Positions 39,762 through 50,130 of a DNA stretch of 64,000 nucleotides are shown in pieces. The DNA comes from Pseudomonas alliivorans (GTDB taxonomy: Bacteria; Pseudomonadota; Gammaproteobacteria; Pseudomonadales; Pseudomonadaceae). A program made the translations under genes and the position numbers. The stretch's first letter is position 1. The number at the start of each line of letters is the position of its first letter. The notes under the pieces were generated by a model. It saw only the letters and a program-made list of their open reading frames with translations. It was not told where the DNA came from and ran no database searches. The DNA lies in the NCBI RefSeq assembly GCF_017826695.1, contig NZ_JAFFZW010000001.1, forward strand, positions 930,001 through 994,000, read 5' to 3'.

Positions 39762-40772
39762 ATGAGTTCTGGCCTGCAAGGCTCCCTGATGGTCGATGTC
39801 GCCGGTACCTGGCTGACCAGCGAAGACCGTCAGTTTCTGCGTCAGCCCGAGGTGGGCGGTCTCATCATCTTCGCTCGAAACATCGAGCATCCCCGTCAGG
39901 TTCGTGAACTGAGTGCCGCGATTCGTGCCATTCGGCCTGACTTGCTGCTTGCAGTGGATCAGGAGGGCGGGCGGGTCCAGCGTCTTCGTCAGGGTTTTGT
40001 ACGACTCCCGGCGATGCGCGCCATTGCAGAAAAGCGCGAGGCCGAGCTTCTGGCTGAGCATTGCGGTTGGCTGATGGCAACCGAGGTTCTGGGCGTAGGG
40101 CTTGACCTCAGCTTTGCCCCGGTGCTGGATCTGGATTATCAGCGCAGCGCGGTCGTCGGCACGCGAGCCTTCGAGGGTGATCCCGAGCGCGCGGCCCTGT
40201 TGGCAGGTGCATTTATTCGTGGAATGAATGCAGCCGGTATGGCGGCCACCGGCAAGCATTTCCCCGGTCATGGCTGGGCGGAAGCCGATTCTCATGTGGC
40301 GATCCCCAACGATGAACGCAGCCTGGAGCAGATCCGTGCCAATGATCTGGTGCCGTTCGCACGCCTGAGTCAGCAACTGGCCGCAGTCATGCCGGCTCAT
40401 GTCATCTACCCGAAAGTGGATTCGCAGCCGGCCGGTTTCTCACGCCGCTGGTTGCAGGACATCCTGCGCGACGAACTGAAATTTGACGGGTTTATCTTCA
40501 GTGACGACCTCTCGATGGCGGGCGCGCATGTGGTGGGCGATGCAGCAAGTCGCATCGAGGCCGCGTTGACCGCCGGCTGCGACATGGGGCTGGTGTGCAA
40601 TGACCGTGCGGCCGCAGAGCTGGCGCTCAGCGCGGCGCAGCGCATGAAGGTCAAGCCTTCGGCGCGTATTGCCCGCATGCGGAGCAATGCCGTTGCCAGC
40701 ACCGAGTACCGACAGCATCCACGCTGGCTCGCTGCGCTTGCTGCACTGCGCAGCGCCCAATTGATCGATTAA
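39762..40772 (+). CDS. nagZ: Beta-N-acetylhexosaminidase NagZ
   Basis: The protein has 336 residues from the ATG at 39762 (TAAGGG upstream). GH3 TIM barrel with the mobile loop KHFPGHGWAEADSH (165–178) bearing the His–Asp acid/base pair, and nucleophile D248 in FSDDLSM. Cytoplasmic; it removes GlcNAc from anhydromuropeptides during wall recycling and so feeds the AmpR/ampC-inducing signal pathway. The next gene follows after 9 nt. Confidence 0.95.
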   Translation: MSSGLQGSLMVDVAGTWLTSEDRQFLRQPEVGGLIIFARNIEHPRQVRELSAAIRAIRPDLLLAVDQEGGRVQRLRQGFVRLPAMRAIAEKREAELLAEHCGWLMATEVLGVGLDLSFAPVLDLDYQRSAVVGTRAFEGDPERAALLAGAFIRGMNAAGMAATGKHFPGHGWAEADSHVAIPNDERSLEQIRANDLVPFARLSQQLAAVMPAHVIYPKVDSQPAGFSRRWLQDILRDELKFDGFIFSDDLSMAGAHVVGDAASRIEAALTAGCDMGLVCNDRAAAELALSAAQRMKVKPSARIARMRSNAVASTEYRQHPRWLAALAALRSAQLID

Positions 40773-41522
<750 letters not shown>

Positions 41523-41547
41523 GTATCTGGCCCGACGGCACGGGGAA

Positions 41548-41570
41548 AAGGGCTTTCAGTGAAAGCCCTT
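41548..41570. terminator. Bidirectional hairpin between convergent genes
   Basis: AAGGGCTTTC (41548–41557) and GAAAGCCCTT (41561–41570) form a 10-bp stem with a 3-nt loop, 9 bp before the cytochrome b561 stop. It serves as the probable end for both transcripts; the T-runs are weak. Confidence 0.6.
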
Positions 41571-41578
41571 GATTACCG

Positions 41579-42118
41579 CTAGAGCATGCGCTTGAGGGTA
41601 TTGTCCTTGCGCACCAAATGGTGCCAGATAGCTGCGGCCACATGCAGCCCGATCACGTAATAGAAGATCGAGGCCAGCAGTTTGTGCAGGTCTTCGAAAT
41701 ATTCCGCCGTGCGATCCGAGGTCGCAAACGGCCAGGGAATCTGCAAGTCCGTAAGCGGGACGGGCAGGGCGCCTTTTTCCACCATCACAGTCAGCAACCC
41801 CAGCACCGGCTGAATGAACAGAAATGCGTAAAGCGCGTAATGCGAAACCGTCGCAGCAGCGCGTAACACACCTTCCAGCGGCGGCGTGATGCCCGGTGGC
41901 CGATGACGACGTCGCTCGGCGACGCGGAAGAATGCCAGTGTCAGAATCAGCAGGCCGACCCAGAAATGACTCTGCACGACCAGCAGGCGATACTCTGATC
42001 CCTTGCCGAACTGTGTGCGGCTGAGAATCAGGGTATATGCCAGCACGATCAGCGCAGCCATAACCCAATGCAACCACCGGGCTTTGGAGGTGTAGCGTTG
42101 CGACGTCAGTGCATCCAC
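41579..42118 (-). CDS. Cytochrome b561 (CybB type)
   Basis: A GTG start at 42118, preceded by AAGGA, gives 179 residues, the usual size; the longer frame to 42202 lacks membrane or signal features. Four transmembrane helices carry the haem-ligand histidines (ARWLHWVMAALIV, LLVVQSHFWVGLLIL, VSHYALYAFLF, EDLHKLLASIFYYVIGLHVAAAIWHHL). Inner membrane di-haem protein for superoxide/quinone electron transfer in the family. It appears to be monocistronic. Confidence 0.88.
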   Translation of the reverse strand: MDALTSQRYTSKARWLHWVMAALIVLAYTLILSRTQFGKGSEYRLLVVQSHFWVGLLILTLAFFRVAERRRHRPPGITPPLEGVLRAAATVSHYALYAFLFIQPVLGLLTVMVEKGALPVPLTDLQIPWPFATSDRTAEYFEDLHKLLASIFYYVIGLHVAAAIWHHLVRKDNTLKRML

Positions 42119-42296
42119 GGTTAATTCCTTGTCGCTTTTTTCAGGCAGGGTGCATCCGATTCGGCACACAGCGTAAGAGTCTGTCAGCGGCAATGCGTTC
42201 ACCGGCAGTGCATGGGCCTGCGCCCATACGCTGATCAGAATGCCGGTTTACTGACAAGAGTCCTCCTGACACGTGTGAATAAGCAAGCCTTGTGCC

Positions 42297-42761
42297 TCAA
42301 TGCTGTTTCAGTGGGTATTCGAACCTACCCCCAGCCTGCTCGCAATCAATTCTGGCCTGAGCCTGCTCCGGCAGATCGTAATACCAGGTGATCACTTTCG
42401 CGTTGTCGGGAATAGCCAGCGTGGCTTGTCCCGGTTCCTTGCTGGTCGACTGCTCGTTGGCCAATGCTTCCTGAGTCAGCGTCGCGCTGCAGGAGGCTAT
42501 CGGTTTATCCGGGCATGTTGAGACCTTTCGTTTCTGTCGCGGTTTTGAACCCTTTTCTTCGTTACTGCATGACCAATCGATGCTGCCGGGCGGCATGTTT
42601 TGAAACTCATAGCAGGTATGGCCCTGAACGACAGGCACCTGTGGGCTGGCGGACGTTGTCGTGACGTCGCAAGCCTCACCCCAGGCGATACCGGCATATA
42701 GCAGGCACGCTGCAAGAATGACGCAACGTCCTTTCCACGACTTGATCCATGACCTGAACAT
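42297..42761 (-). CDS. Hypothetical secreted Cys-rich protein
   Basis: The protein has 154 residues from the ATG at 42761 (GAGGAA 7 nt upstream). Signal peptide MFRSWIKSWKGRCVILAACLLYAGIAWG, then a mature part starting EACDVTTTSASP with six cysteines (CDV, TCYEF, SCSNEE, TCPDK, SCSAT, DCEQ), suggesting disulfides in the periplasm or outside. A basic patch SKPRQKRK is notable. No recognised domain. Flanked by convergent-free space on both sides. Confidence 0.6.
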   Translation of the reverse strand: MFRSWIKSWKGRCVILAACLLYAGIAWGEACDVTTTSASPQVPVVQGHTCYEFQNMPPGSIDWSCSNEEKGSKPRQKRKVSTCPDKPIASCSATLTQEALANEQSTSKEPGQATLAIPDNAKVITWYYDLPEQAQARIDCEQAGGRFEYPLKQH

Positions 42762-42947
42762 CGTGTGGTTCCTCGATGCGGATTTTCTCCACTGCGCTTG
42801 CAAAAGTCCGAATAAATCAGGCGATCAAAGTTCCTTCAGGCTCGACGAGTGGGCCGATATGGCAAAGGCATGGCATTCCCGTTCAGCAACGGAACCTGTG
42901 CCACCGAGCGGCTTCATATACGTTGAATATCTATCCAGGAGTCAGTC

Positions 42948-43733
42948 TTGACCAGTGCCAATACGCCCGTCGGCCAGACAACGCCGGTATCGGCCAGCAT
43001 TTCCCTGAATGTACTGACCATGAACATGCACATGGGCTTCGGCATTTTCAATCGTCGCTTCATTCTTCCCGAATTGCGTGAAGCGGTGCGCACCGTGTCG
43101 GCTGATGTGGTGTTTTTGCAGGAAGTGCACGGCGAGCATCAGAGCCATGCCCGGAATGTGAAGGACTGGCCGACCATTTCTCAGTATGAGTTTCTGGCCG
43201 ACAGCATGTGGAGCGACTTCGCCTACGGTCGTAATGCGGTCTACCCGGACGGTGATCATGGCAATGCGTTGCTCTCCAAGTACCCGATCGTCAGCCATGA
43301 AAATCTCGACATCTCCATTGATGGAACAGAGCAGCGCGGTCTGCTGCATTGCATTCTCGATGTGCCGAATCATGGTCACGTGCATGCCGTCTGCGTGCAT
43401 CTGGGCCTGTTCGAAAGTCATCGGCGCAAGCAGCTCGGACTGCTTGCTGAACTGATGGGCCGTTTGCCCGCCGGAGAACCGGTGATCGTTGCCGGAGATT
43501 TCAACGACTGGCGTCAGCGGGCCGACGCCTTGTTGCAGGGAACCGGGTTGCATGAAGCTTTCGTGGAGCGCTTTGGCTCGCCGGCAAAGAGTTTTCCGGC
43601 GCGATGGCCATTGCTCAGACTGGACAGGATTTACGTACGCAACGCCACGACCCACAGACCCAAGGTGCTTTCCAATCGACCCTGGTCTCATCTTTCCGAT
43701 CATGCACCGCTGGCGGTGGAGGTGACCTTATGA
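42948..43733 (+). CDS. ybhP: YbhP-like endonuclease/exonuclease/phosphatase family protein
   Basis: The protein has 261 residues with a TTG start at 42948, well placed after CAGGAG (42937–42942). EEP fold: [13 protein letters not shown] (metal-binding Asn), VFLQEVHGE (Glu), [11 protein letters not shown] (Asp–Asn), RIYVRNA and [10 protein letters not shown] (Asp–His). The partners clsB and ybhN suggest a lipid-related phosphodiesterase role, but the substrate is unknown. Its stop overlaps the clsB ATG. Confidence 0.85.
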   Translation: MTSANTPVGQTTPVSASISLNVLTMNMHMGFGIFNRRFILPELREAVRTVSADVVFLQEVHGEHQSHARNVKDWPTISQYEFLADSMWSDFAYGRNAVYPDGDHGNALLSKYPIVSHENLDISIDGTEQRGLLHCILDVPNHGHVHAVCVHLGLFESHRRKQLGLLAELMGRLPAGEPVIVAGDFNDWRQRADALLQGTGLHEAFVERFGSPAKSFPARWPLLRLDRIYVRNATTHRPKVLSNRPWSHLSDHAPLAVEVTL

Positions 43734-44992
43734 GAAACACGACTGGCCGCACTGAAGAACAGTGGCGCGACGGCAACTCGGTAGAGCTGCTGATCAACGG
43801 TGAGGATTTCTTCACTCGGGTGTTCGAGTGCATCCGTGCCGCTCGCACGGAAGTATTGATCGAGACCTTCATCATTTTCGAAGACCGTATCGGGATCGGC
43901 CTGCAGGAGGCTGTGATCGAAGCGGCCAGAAACGGCGCGAAAGTCGTGATCACGGTCGATGACTACGGTACCTCCGACCTCAGCTCCGCGTTCGTCAGGG
44001 CCATGATCGATGCGGGCGTTCAGATTCAACTGTTCGACCCGCGCCCCCGGTTCATGGGCATGCGCACCAATCTGTTTCGCCGTCTGCACCGCAAAGTGGT
44101 GGTGATCGACGGCGAAATCGGCTTCATCGGCGGTATTAATTACAGCGTCGATCACATGACCGACACCGGTCTGACCGCCAAGCAGGACTATGCCGTGCTG
44201 GTGCGCGGGCCGATCATTCAGGACATCCATCGCAGCGCCGTGCACATGCTCAGTGATGCAGTACGCGCCAAACTGACGCCTGTTGCGCTCAAGCTCGAGC
44301 CCGCAGGCGCTGCGCGTATGTTGTTGGCCGAGCGCGATAACGCCGAGCACACCACCGACATTGAAGAACGCTATCTCGAGGCAATCCGCGAGGCGAAACA
44401 GCGCATTACGCTGGCCAACGCCTATTTCTTCCCCAGCTACCGCTTCCTGCGTGAGCTGCGCAATGCCTCGCGACGTGGCGTCAAGGTGACACTGATCCTG
44501 CAGGGCAAACCGGACATGCCCTTTGTGCGGGTGTGCTCGCGCCTGACCTATACCTATCTGCTGCGCGATGGTGTGGTCATTCACGAATACAAACAGCGTG
44601 CGCTGCACGGCAAGGTGGCGCTGATCGATCAGGACTGGTCCACCGTAGGCTCCAGCAACCTCGACCCGCTGAGCCTGGCGCTGAACCTGGAAGCCAATCT
44701 GTTTATCCGCGATCAGTCGCTCAATGATCGGCTGCAGACCCATCTGATGGAACTTGCGGCCGCGCACAGCACCCAGATGAGTTTGAAGGGGGCGGCGCGT
44801 GGCCAGTGGTGGCGCGCGCCGATGATTGTATTGAGTTTCTTTTTCCTGCGCAGATTTCCGGCAATCGCCGGCCTGTTTCCGGTTCATGGCATGCGCCTGA
44901 AGCCGTTGCGGGCGAAAGATGTGGTGCCGGAAGCCAAAGTCATTGAGCAGCAACAGGCGCATCACGAGCTGGATCAGGAGAAGACATCATGA
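43730..44992 (+). CDS. clsB: Cardiolipin synthase B
   Basis: The protein has 420 residues from the ATG at 43730 (ATGA overlap with ybhP; GGAGG upstream). Phospholipase D superfamily with two HKD motifs: [20 protein letters not shown] and [20 protein letters not shown]. It lacks the N-terminal membrane helices of ClsA, as expected for ClsB/YbhO, and has a hydrophobic stretch near the C-terminus ([22 protein letters not shown]). It makes cardiolipin from phosphatidylglycerol. Confidence 0.9.
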   Translation: MRNTTGRTEEQWRDGNSVELLINGEDFFTRVFECIRAARTEVLIETFIIFEDRIGIGLQEAVIEAARNGAKVVITVDDYGTSDLSSAFVRAMIDAGVQIQLFDPRPRFMGMRTNLFRRLHRKVVVIDGEIGFIGGINYSVDHMTDTGLTAKQDYAVLVRGPIIQDIHRSAVHMLSDAVRAKLTPVALKLEPAGAARMLLAERDNAEHTTDIEERYLEAIREAKQRITLANAYFFPSYRFLRELRNASRRGVKVTLILQGKPDMPFVRVCSRLTYTYLLRDGVVIHEYKQRALHGKVALIDQDWSTVGSSNLDPLSLALNLEANLFIRDQSLNDRLQTHLMELAAAHSTQMSLKGAARGQWWRAPMIVLSFFFLRRFPAIAGLFPVHGMRLKPLRAKDVVPEAKVIEQQQAHHELDQEKTS

Positions 44993-45999
44993 CGCAGGCA
45001 GCCAGCGCATCCTCGCAGGGCGCAAAGGGCAACAAGAAAAGTGACAAGTGGAAGTGGGCGAAACGGGCGTTCAACCTGTTTTTCTTTATCGCCGTGCCGG
45101 TGCTGCTGTTCCTGCTGGTCAAGAACCTCGATTGGCAGGAGGTCAAGCAGGCGCTGCAATCCTACAAGCTCAGCACGTTGTTGATGGCTGCCTTCGTGGC
45201 GCTGCTCAGCTACCTTACCTACTGCGGCTTCGATGTGCTGGCGCGTTACTACACACGCCATAAGCTGTCGATCAAGCAGATCGTTCCGGTGACATTTGTT
45301 TGCTATGCCTTCAACCTCAATCTGAGTTCCTGGGTGGGCGGGATTGCCTTGCGTTATCGGCTGTATTCCCGGCTCGGGCTGGACGTGGCGACCATCACGC
45401 GCATTCTCAGCCTGAGCCTGATTACCAACTGGCTGGGCTACATGCTGCTCGCGGGTTTTGTGTTTTCCATGCGCTTTCTGTCGTTGCCCAAGGAATGGTC
45501 GATCGGTACTGACACCTTGCAATTGATCGGTTTCGGTCTGCTGGCGGTGTGCTTTGCGTACCTGGCGGCGTGCCGTTTCTCCAAGCGCCGCTCGTGGAAG
45601 ATTCGCGATCAGGAATTCAACCTGCCTTCGATGAAGCAGGCCTTGATGCAGGCGAGTCTCGGTGCCTTGAACTGGTCGTTGATGGCGGCGGTAATTTTCA
45701 CGCTACTACCGGAAAAAGCGTTCTACCCGGCGATTCTCGGTGTGCTGCTGATCAGCAGCATTGCAGGTGTGATCACTCATATTCCTGCCGGGCTTGGCGT
45801 GCTGGAAACGGTATTCATCACACTGCTTTCGCACGAGTTCTCCAAGGGCAGCCTGCTGGCCGCGTTGATCGGTTATCGTGCGATTTATTTCCTGTTGCCT
45901 TTGTTGCTGGCGGTGGTGGTGTACCTGGTGCTGGAGAAGCGGGCAAAGAAAATGGGCGAACGAAACCAGCAGCGCATGGGGGAGCAGGCCAAGTCCTGA
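44989..45999 (+). CDS. ybhN: YbhN-like membrane protein (LPG synthase transmembrane family)
   Basis: The protein has 336 residues with a basic N-terminus (QGAKGNKKSDKWKWAKRAF) and about eight transmembrane helices; ends with a Lys/Arg tail (EKRAKKMGERNQQR). The motif SSWVGGIALRYRLYSRLGL and HIPAGLGVLETVFITLLS are typical of the flippase-like half of MprF, without a synthase domain. The start overlaps clsB by 4 bp. Third gene of the ybhP–clsB–ybhN unit; probably lipid translocation or membrane organisation (inference). Confidence 0.85.
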   Translation: MTQAASASSQGAKGNKKSDKWKWAKRAFNLFFFIAVPVLLFLLVKNLDWQEVKQALQSYKLSTLLMAAFVALLSYLTYCGFDVLARYYTRHKLSIKQIVPVTFVCYAFNLNLSSWVGGIALRYRLYSRLGLDVATITRILSLSLITNWLGYMLLAGFVFSMRFLSLPKEWSIGTDTLQLIGFGLLAVCFAYLAACRFSKRRSWKIRDQEFNLPSMKQALMQASLGALNWSLMAAVIFTLLPEKAFYPAILGVLLISSIAGVITHIPAGLGVLETVFITLLSHEFSKGSLLAALIGYRAIYFLLPLLLAVVVYLVLEKRAKKMGERNQQRMGEQAKS

Positions 46000-46006
46000 C
46001 CCTGGC

Positions 46007-46044
46007 GGGGAAGTGGAAGCCGTTCTGGCGGATCTCACTTCCCC
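46007..46044. terminator. Inverted repeat between ybhN and the RpiR gene
   Basis: GGGGAAGTG (46007–46015) and CACTTCCCC (46036–46044), a perfect 9-bp stem with a 20-nt loop, in the 60-bp gap between convergent genes. Likely acts as a transcript end on both strands; no T-run. Confidence 0.5.
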
Positions 46045-46059
46045 GTCTCGCATCCGTCT

Positions 46060-46968
46060 TCAATCATCGAATCCCACCTGTTCGTGTATTTCGTCCACTT
46101 TCAGCTCCAGTCGATACGCCACGGCAATGAACAGTGCCTGACAAAGGCACAGCGTGGCACTGAGTGAGCGGAAGGCAAACGAACTGCCCTCATTGACCAG
46201 CAGGACCGAATTTGCCCGCTTGGCCAGCGGCGACAGGTTACTGTCGGTGATGATCAGTGTCTTGGCCTGATGGTGCTGGGCGATACGCAGGCAGTGCTGG
46301 GTTTCCTTGCCGTATGGCGTGAAACTGATGGCGATCACCAGATCGTTGGCGCGTACGCTGCGCATCTGCTCACGGTAACTGCCCCCGAGCCCCGAAATCA
46401 GGTGGATGCGTTTGTTGGTGTGCTGAAGGTTGTAGACCAGATAGTCCGCGACCGCGAATGAACGGCGTACACCCACCACGTAGATGTTGTCGGCATTGAC
46501 CACCAGATCCACGGCTTTATCGAATTTCTCATCATCGAGTTCCGCACCCAGGCGTTCCAGCCCGGACAGGGTCGCATTCACGCACTCACGGGCCAGGTCA
46601 CCGCCACTGGCCTTGTGGGATTTGTTGGCGATCATGCTGCGAATACGCTGCTGGTAGTTCTGCACCGGCGTGGTCTTGTGCGTGTACGCTTCGCGAAACA
46701 GCGCCTGCATTTCACTGAACCCGCTGAACCCGAAGCGCTGCGAGAAACGCACGATGGCTGACGGGTGGACCTCGCATTCGCGCGCAATATCGCTGATCCG
46801 GTCGACCATGATCCGGTCGCTCTGCTGGCTCATGTAGCTGGCAATGCGTTTGAGCTGACGGGGCAGGGCGTCGTACTCGTCGGTGATCAGCCGCAACAGG
46901 CCTTCGGCGCTGGTCGGTGGCATGTCGACGCTAGCGTCTGGCAGAGACGGCTGGTCGGTGCTGTTCAT
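46060..46968 (-). CDS. iolR: RpiR-family regulator of the inositol locus (IolR-like)
   Basis: The protein has 302 residues from the ATG at 46968 (AAGGAT upstream; a TTG at 46974 is the alternative). HTH_6 domain at about 20–95 (RISDIARECEVHPSAIVRFSQRFGFSGFSEMQ) and SIS sugar-phosphate isomerase-like domain at about 135–270 (NIYVVGVRRSFAVADYLVYNL, AISFTPYGKET). Divergent from iolC. RpiR proteins beside iol genes are usually repressors relieved by an inositol catabolite. A shared inverted repeat before both iol transcription units supports this. Confidence 0.85.
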   Translation of the reverse strand: MNSTDQPSLPDASVDMPPTSAEGLLRLITDEYDALPRQLKRIASYMSQQSDRIMVDRISDIARECEVHPSAIVRFSQRFGFSGFSEMQALFREAYTHKTTPVQNYQQRIRSMIANKSHKASGGDLARECVNATLSGLERLGAELDDEKFDKAVDLVVNADNIYVVGVRRSFAVADYLVYNLQHTNKRIHLISGLGGSYREQMRSVRANDLVIAISFTPYGKETQHCLRIAQHHQAKTLIITDSNLSPLAKRANSVLLVNEGSSFAFRSLSATLCLCQALFIAVAYRLELKVDEIHEQVGFDD

Positions 46969-47097
46969 AGTCAATCCTTCTTACGTTTTTTCGGGGCGTT
47001 GGCGTGTACGGAAGCCCCGACAATAAAGGCTGCTTTTGGCAGGGCTGGAACTATATCGCACCTGCCCGCCCATTGTGCCAGCACTTGCAAAGGCTTA

Positions 47098-47113
47098 TGG
47101 AAAAAATATTCCA
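47098..47113. promoter_or_regulatory. Candidate IolR operator upstream of iolC
   Basis: TGGAA-AAAATA-TTCCA: 5-bp arms with a 6-nt AT-only centre. The same arms and spacing recur at 57781–57796 before the inositol transporter. It lies in the regulator–iolC intergenic space, 122 nt before the iolC ATG. Confidence 0.7.
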
Positions 47114-47127
47114 CAATAAAAAATTAT

Positions 47128-47139
47128 AGAATAAATATT
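47128..47139. promoter_or_regulatory. Secondary AGAATAAAT motif upstream of iolC
   Basis: AGAATAAATATT, 14 nt after the main dyad. The first nine bases recur as AGAATAAATTCT at 57755–57766 near the other copy of the dyad. Either a second binding site or part of the core promoter (TATAGAAT overlaps it). Confidence 0.4.
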
Positions 47140-47234
47140 GATTGATCCTGCGGGACGTTTTAGGCTGCATTCACAAAGGCACGACGCGTACACGATATTC
47201 GCCGTGCAGGCTGATAAAAATAACAGGAGCCACC

Positions 47235-49172
47235 ATGGGCCAGACACGCTTTGCTACCGGGCGTCAGTTGGATCTAATCTGTCTTGGACGCCTGGGCGTC
47301 GATCTTTATGCGCAGCAGGTGGGTGCCCGCCTCGAGGACGTTTCAAGCTTCGCCAAATACCTGGGCGGCTCATCGGCCAACATCGCGTTTGGCACGGCGC
47401 GGCTGGGCTTGAAATCAGCGATGCTCAGTCGAGTCGGCGACGACCACATGGGACGTTTCCTGGTTGAATCCCTGGCGCGCGAAGGCTGCGATGTCAGCGC
47501 AATCAAGCGCGACCCCGAGCGGCTGACCGCGATGGTGCTGCTTGGCTTGAAAGATCGCGAAACATTTCCGTTGGTGTTCTACCGCGAGAATTGCGCCGAC
47601 ATGGCCCTGCGGGCCGAAGACATCGATGAAGCACAGATCGCGTCCAGTAAGGCGCTGTTGATCACCGGCACGCATTTCTCCACCGATCAGGTGTTCAAAG
47701 CCAGCATTCAAGCCCTCGATTACGCCGAGAAGCATCAGGTGCACCGGGTGCTGGATATCGATTACCGCCCCGTGCTCTGGGGGCTGGCCGGCAAGGCCGA
47801 CGGCGAAACGCGCTTTGTCGCCGATCGGAACGTCACCCAGCATGTGCAGCGCATCCTGCCGCGTTTCGACCTGATTGTAGGCACTGAAGAAGAGTTCCTG
47901 ATTGCAGGCGGTGCGACGGATTTGCTGAGCGCCCTGCGCACGGTGCGCGAGCATACGGCCGCCACGCTGGTGGTCAAACTCGGTCCGCAGGGCTGCACGG
48001 TGATCCATGGTGCAATTCCGGCGCGTCTGGAGGACGGCGCGATCTACCCCGGCGTGCGTGTCGAAGTACTTAATGTGCTGGGGGCGGGCGACGCCTTCAT
48101 GTCCGGCTTTCTCAGCGGCTGGCTCAAGGACGCCAGCGACGAGCGTTGCTGCCAGTTGGCCAACGCCTGTGGCGGTCTGGTGGTGTCCCGTCACGCCTGC
48201 GCCCCGGCCATGCCGACGCCTGCCGAGCTGGACTACCTGTTCAACAGTTCGGCACCGATCACCCGGCCGGACCAGGATGTCGGCCTGCAACGCCTGCATC
48301 AGGTCAGCATCCCACGCAAACAGTGGAAGCAATTGTTCATTTTTGCGTTCGATCATCGCGGGCAGCTTGTCGAACTGGCGCAGCAGGCGGGTCGTGACCT
48401 GAGCAGTATCGGCAAGATCAAGCAATTGTTCGTGCAAGCGGTGGACCGGGTCGAAAGCGATTTGCGCAACCGGGGTATCGAGGCTGACGTGGGACTGCTG
48501 GCCGACCAGCGTTTTGGCCAGGATGCGCTCAATGCCGCCACCGGTCGTGGCTGGTGGGTGGCGCGTCCTGTGGAAATTCAGGGCTCCAGACCATTGGCGT
48601 TCGAACATGGCCGTTCGATTGGCAGCAACCTGATCAACTGGCCGCAGGAGCAGATCATCAAGTGCCTGGTGCAATACCACCCCGATGATGAACCGATGCT
48701 GCGCCTGGAACAGGAAGCGCAGATCAAGGCGTTGTATGACGCCTCGAAGGTCAGCGGACACGAGTTGCTGCTGGAAATCATCCCGCCGAAAGATCACCCC
48801 TCGACTTATCCCGACGTAATGCTGCGAGCCTTCAAGCGCCTGTACAACCTGGGCATCTATCCTGCGTGGTGGAAGATCGAGGCGCAGACCGCCGAAGTCT
48901 GGCAGCAGCTGGATGCCTTGATCGAAGAGCGCGATCCGTACTGCCGTGGAGTGGTGCTGCTGGGTCTGAACGCGCCTGTCGAAAACCTGGCGGCCGGATT
49001 TGCCGCGGCACGCGACAGCCGCACCTGTCAGGGATTTGCCGTCGGCCGGACAATCTTTCGCGAACCGAGCCGGGCCTGGATGGCCGGGGAGATCGATGAC
49101 GCGACCCTGGTGGCCAGGGTCCAGAGCACGTTCAACTGGTTGATTGAATCCTGGCGCGAAAGCCGCGCCTGA
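47235..49172 (+). CDS. iolC: IolC 5-dehydro-2-deoxygluconokinase fused to a DUF2090/aldolase-like domain
   Basis: The protein has 645 residues from the ATG at 47235 (ACAGGAG upstream). The PfkB kinase domain spans 1–330 (ICLGRLGVDLYAQQ, YLGGSSANIAFGTARLG, VLNVLGAGDAFMSGFLSGWL with the catalytic Asp). The C-terminal half (about 350–640; FIFAFDHRGQLVEL, LLEIIPPKDHPSTYPD) is the DUF2090 domain with a TIM-barrel aldolase look, standing in for a separate iolJ. It phosphorylates, and perhaps cleaves, deoxygluconate intermediates. Confidence 0.92.
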   Translation: MGQTRFATGRQLDLICLGRLGVDLYAQQVGARLEDVSSFAKYLGGSSANIAFGTARLGLKSAMLSRVGDDHMGRFLVESLAREGCDVSAIKRDPERLTAMVLLGLKDRETFPLVFYRENCADMALRAEDIDEAQIASSKALLITGTHFSTDQVFKASIQALDYAEKHQVHRVLDIDYRPVLWGLAGKADGETRFVADRNVTQHVQRILPRFDLIVGTEEEFLIAGGATDLLSALRTVREHTAATLVVKLGPQGCTVIHGAIPARLEDGAIYPGVRVEVLNVLGAGDAFMSGFLSGWLKDASDERCCQLANACGGLVVSRHACAPAMPTPAELDYLFNSSAPITRPDQDVGLQRLHQVSIPRKQWKQLFIFAFDHRGQLVELAQQAGRDLSSIGKIKQLFVQAVDRVESDLRNRGIEADVGLLADQRFGQDALNAATGRGWWVARPVEIQGSRPLAFEHGRSIGSNLINWPQEQIIKCLVQYHPDDEPMLRLEQEAQIKALYDASKVSGHELLLEIIPPKDHPSTYPDVMLRAFKRLYNLGIYPAWWKIEAQTAEVWQQLDALIEERDPYCRGVVLLGLNAPVENLAAGFAAARDSRTCQGFAVGRTIFREPSRAWMAGEIDDATLVARVQSTFNWLIESWRESRA

Positions 49173-49217
49173 ATTCAAACGTCATTGACGCCGTGATAAC
49201 AACAAAAAGGTCCAGCC

Positions 49218-50117
49218 ATGCCCGCTTCCGTATCCAACATCCGCATCGGCATCAACCCGATTTCCTGGAGCAACGATGACCTGCCTGCGCTGGGCGGCGA
49301 AACGCCGCTCAGTACTGCGCTGAGTGAAGGCAAGGCCATCGGCTACGAGGGTTTCGAGCTCAACGGCAAATTCCCCAAGGATGCCAAGGGCGTCGGCGAT
49401 GTCCTGCGCCCCCACGATCTGGCCCTGGTGTCCGGCTGGTATTCCAGTCGGCTGGCCCGTCGCTCCGTGGCCGAAGAAATCGAAGCCATTGCCTCGCACG
49501 TGCAACTGCTGGCCGAAAACGGTGCCTCGGTGCTGGTGTATGGCGAGGTGGCCGACTCGATCCAGGGGCAGCGTGTTCCATTGGTCGAACGACCGCGCTT
49601 TCACACCGATGCCGCCTGGCGCGAGTATGCCGACAAGCTCACCGAGCTGGCCCGATTCACGCTGTCGCAAGGTGTGCGACTGGCATACCACCATCATATG
49701 GGCGCGTACATCGAATCACCGCAGGACATTGACCGCCTGATGGCGTTGACTGGCAATGAAGTGGGTCTGCTGTTCGATTCGGGTCACTGCTACATGGGCG
49801 GCGGCGAGCCGGTCGATGTGCTTGGCCGCCATATCGACCGCGTCTGCCACGTGCATTTCAAGGATGTGCGCAAGCCGGTCGTGCAACTGGCTCGCAACAA
49901 TCTTTGGAGTTTTCCTGACTGCATCATCAACGGCACTTTCACGGTGCCGGGTGATGGTGATATTGATTTTTCGGCGTTGCTCAAGGTGCTGTTGCAAGCC
50001 GATTACAACGGCTGGCTGGTGGTCGAGGCCGAACAGGATCCAGCCGTCGCGCCCAGCTACGTCTACGCCAAAAAGGGTTATGACACGCTGCGCCAGTTGC
50101 TGGCCGATGCTCGATAA
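49218..50117 (+). CDS. iolE: Myo-inosose-2 dehydratase
   Basis: The protein has 299 residues. AP-endonuclease-2-like TIM barrel: IRIGINPISWSNDDLPALGG at the start, AYHHHMGAYIES, LLFDSGHCYMGGGEP, VCHVHFKDVR and WLVVEAEQDP supply the metal-binding His/Glu/Asp residues. It dehydrates scyllo-inosose to the diketone substrate of IolD. It lies 45 nt after iolC and 13 nt before iolB. Confidence 0.94.
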   Translation: MPASVSNIRIGINPISWSNDDLPALGGETPLSTALSEGKAIGYEGFELNGKFPKDAKGVGDVLRPHDLALVSGWYSSRLARRSVAEEIEAIASHVQLLAENGASVLVYGEVADSIQGQRVPLVERPRFHTDAAWREYADKLTELARFTLSQGVRLAYHHHMGAYIESPQDIDRLMALTGNEVGLLFDSGHCYMGGGEPVDVLGRHIDRVCHVHFKDVRKPVVQLARNNLWSFPDCIINGTFTVPGDGDIDFSALLKVLLQADYNGWLVVEAEQDPAVAPSYVYAKKGYDTLRQLLADAR

Positions 50118-50130
50118 AGAGGACTGGACA

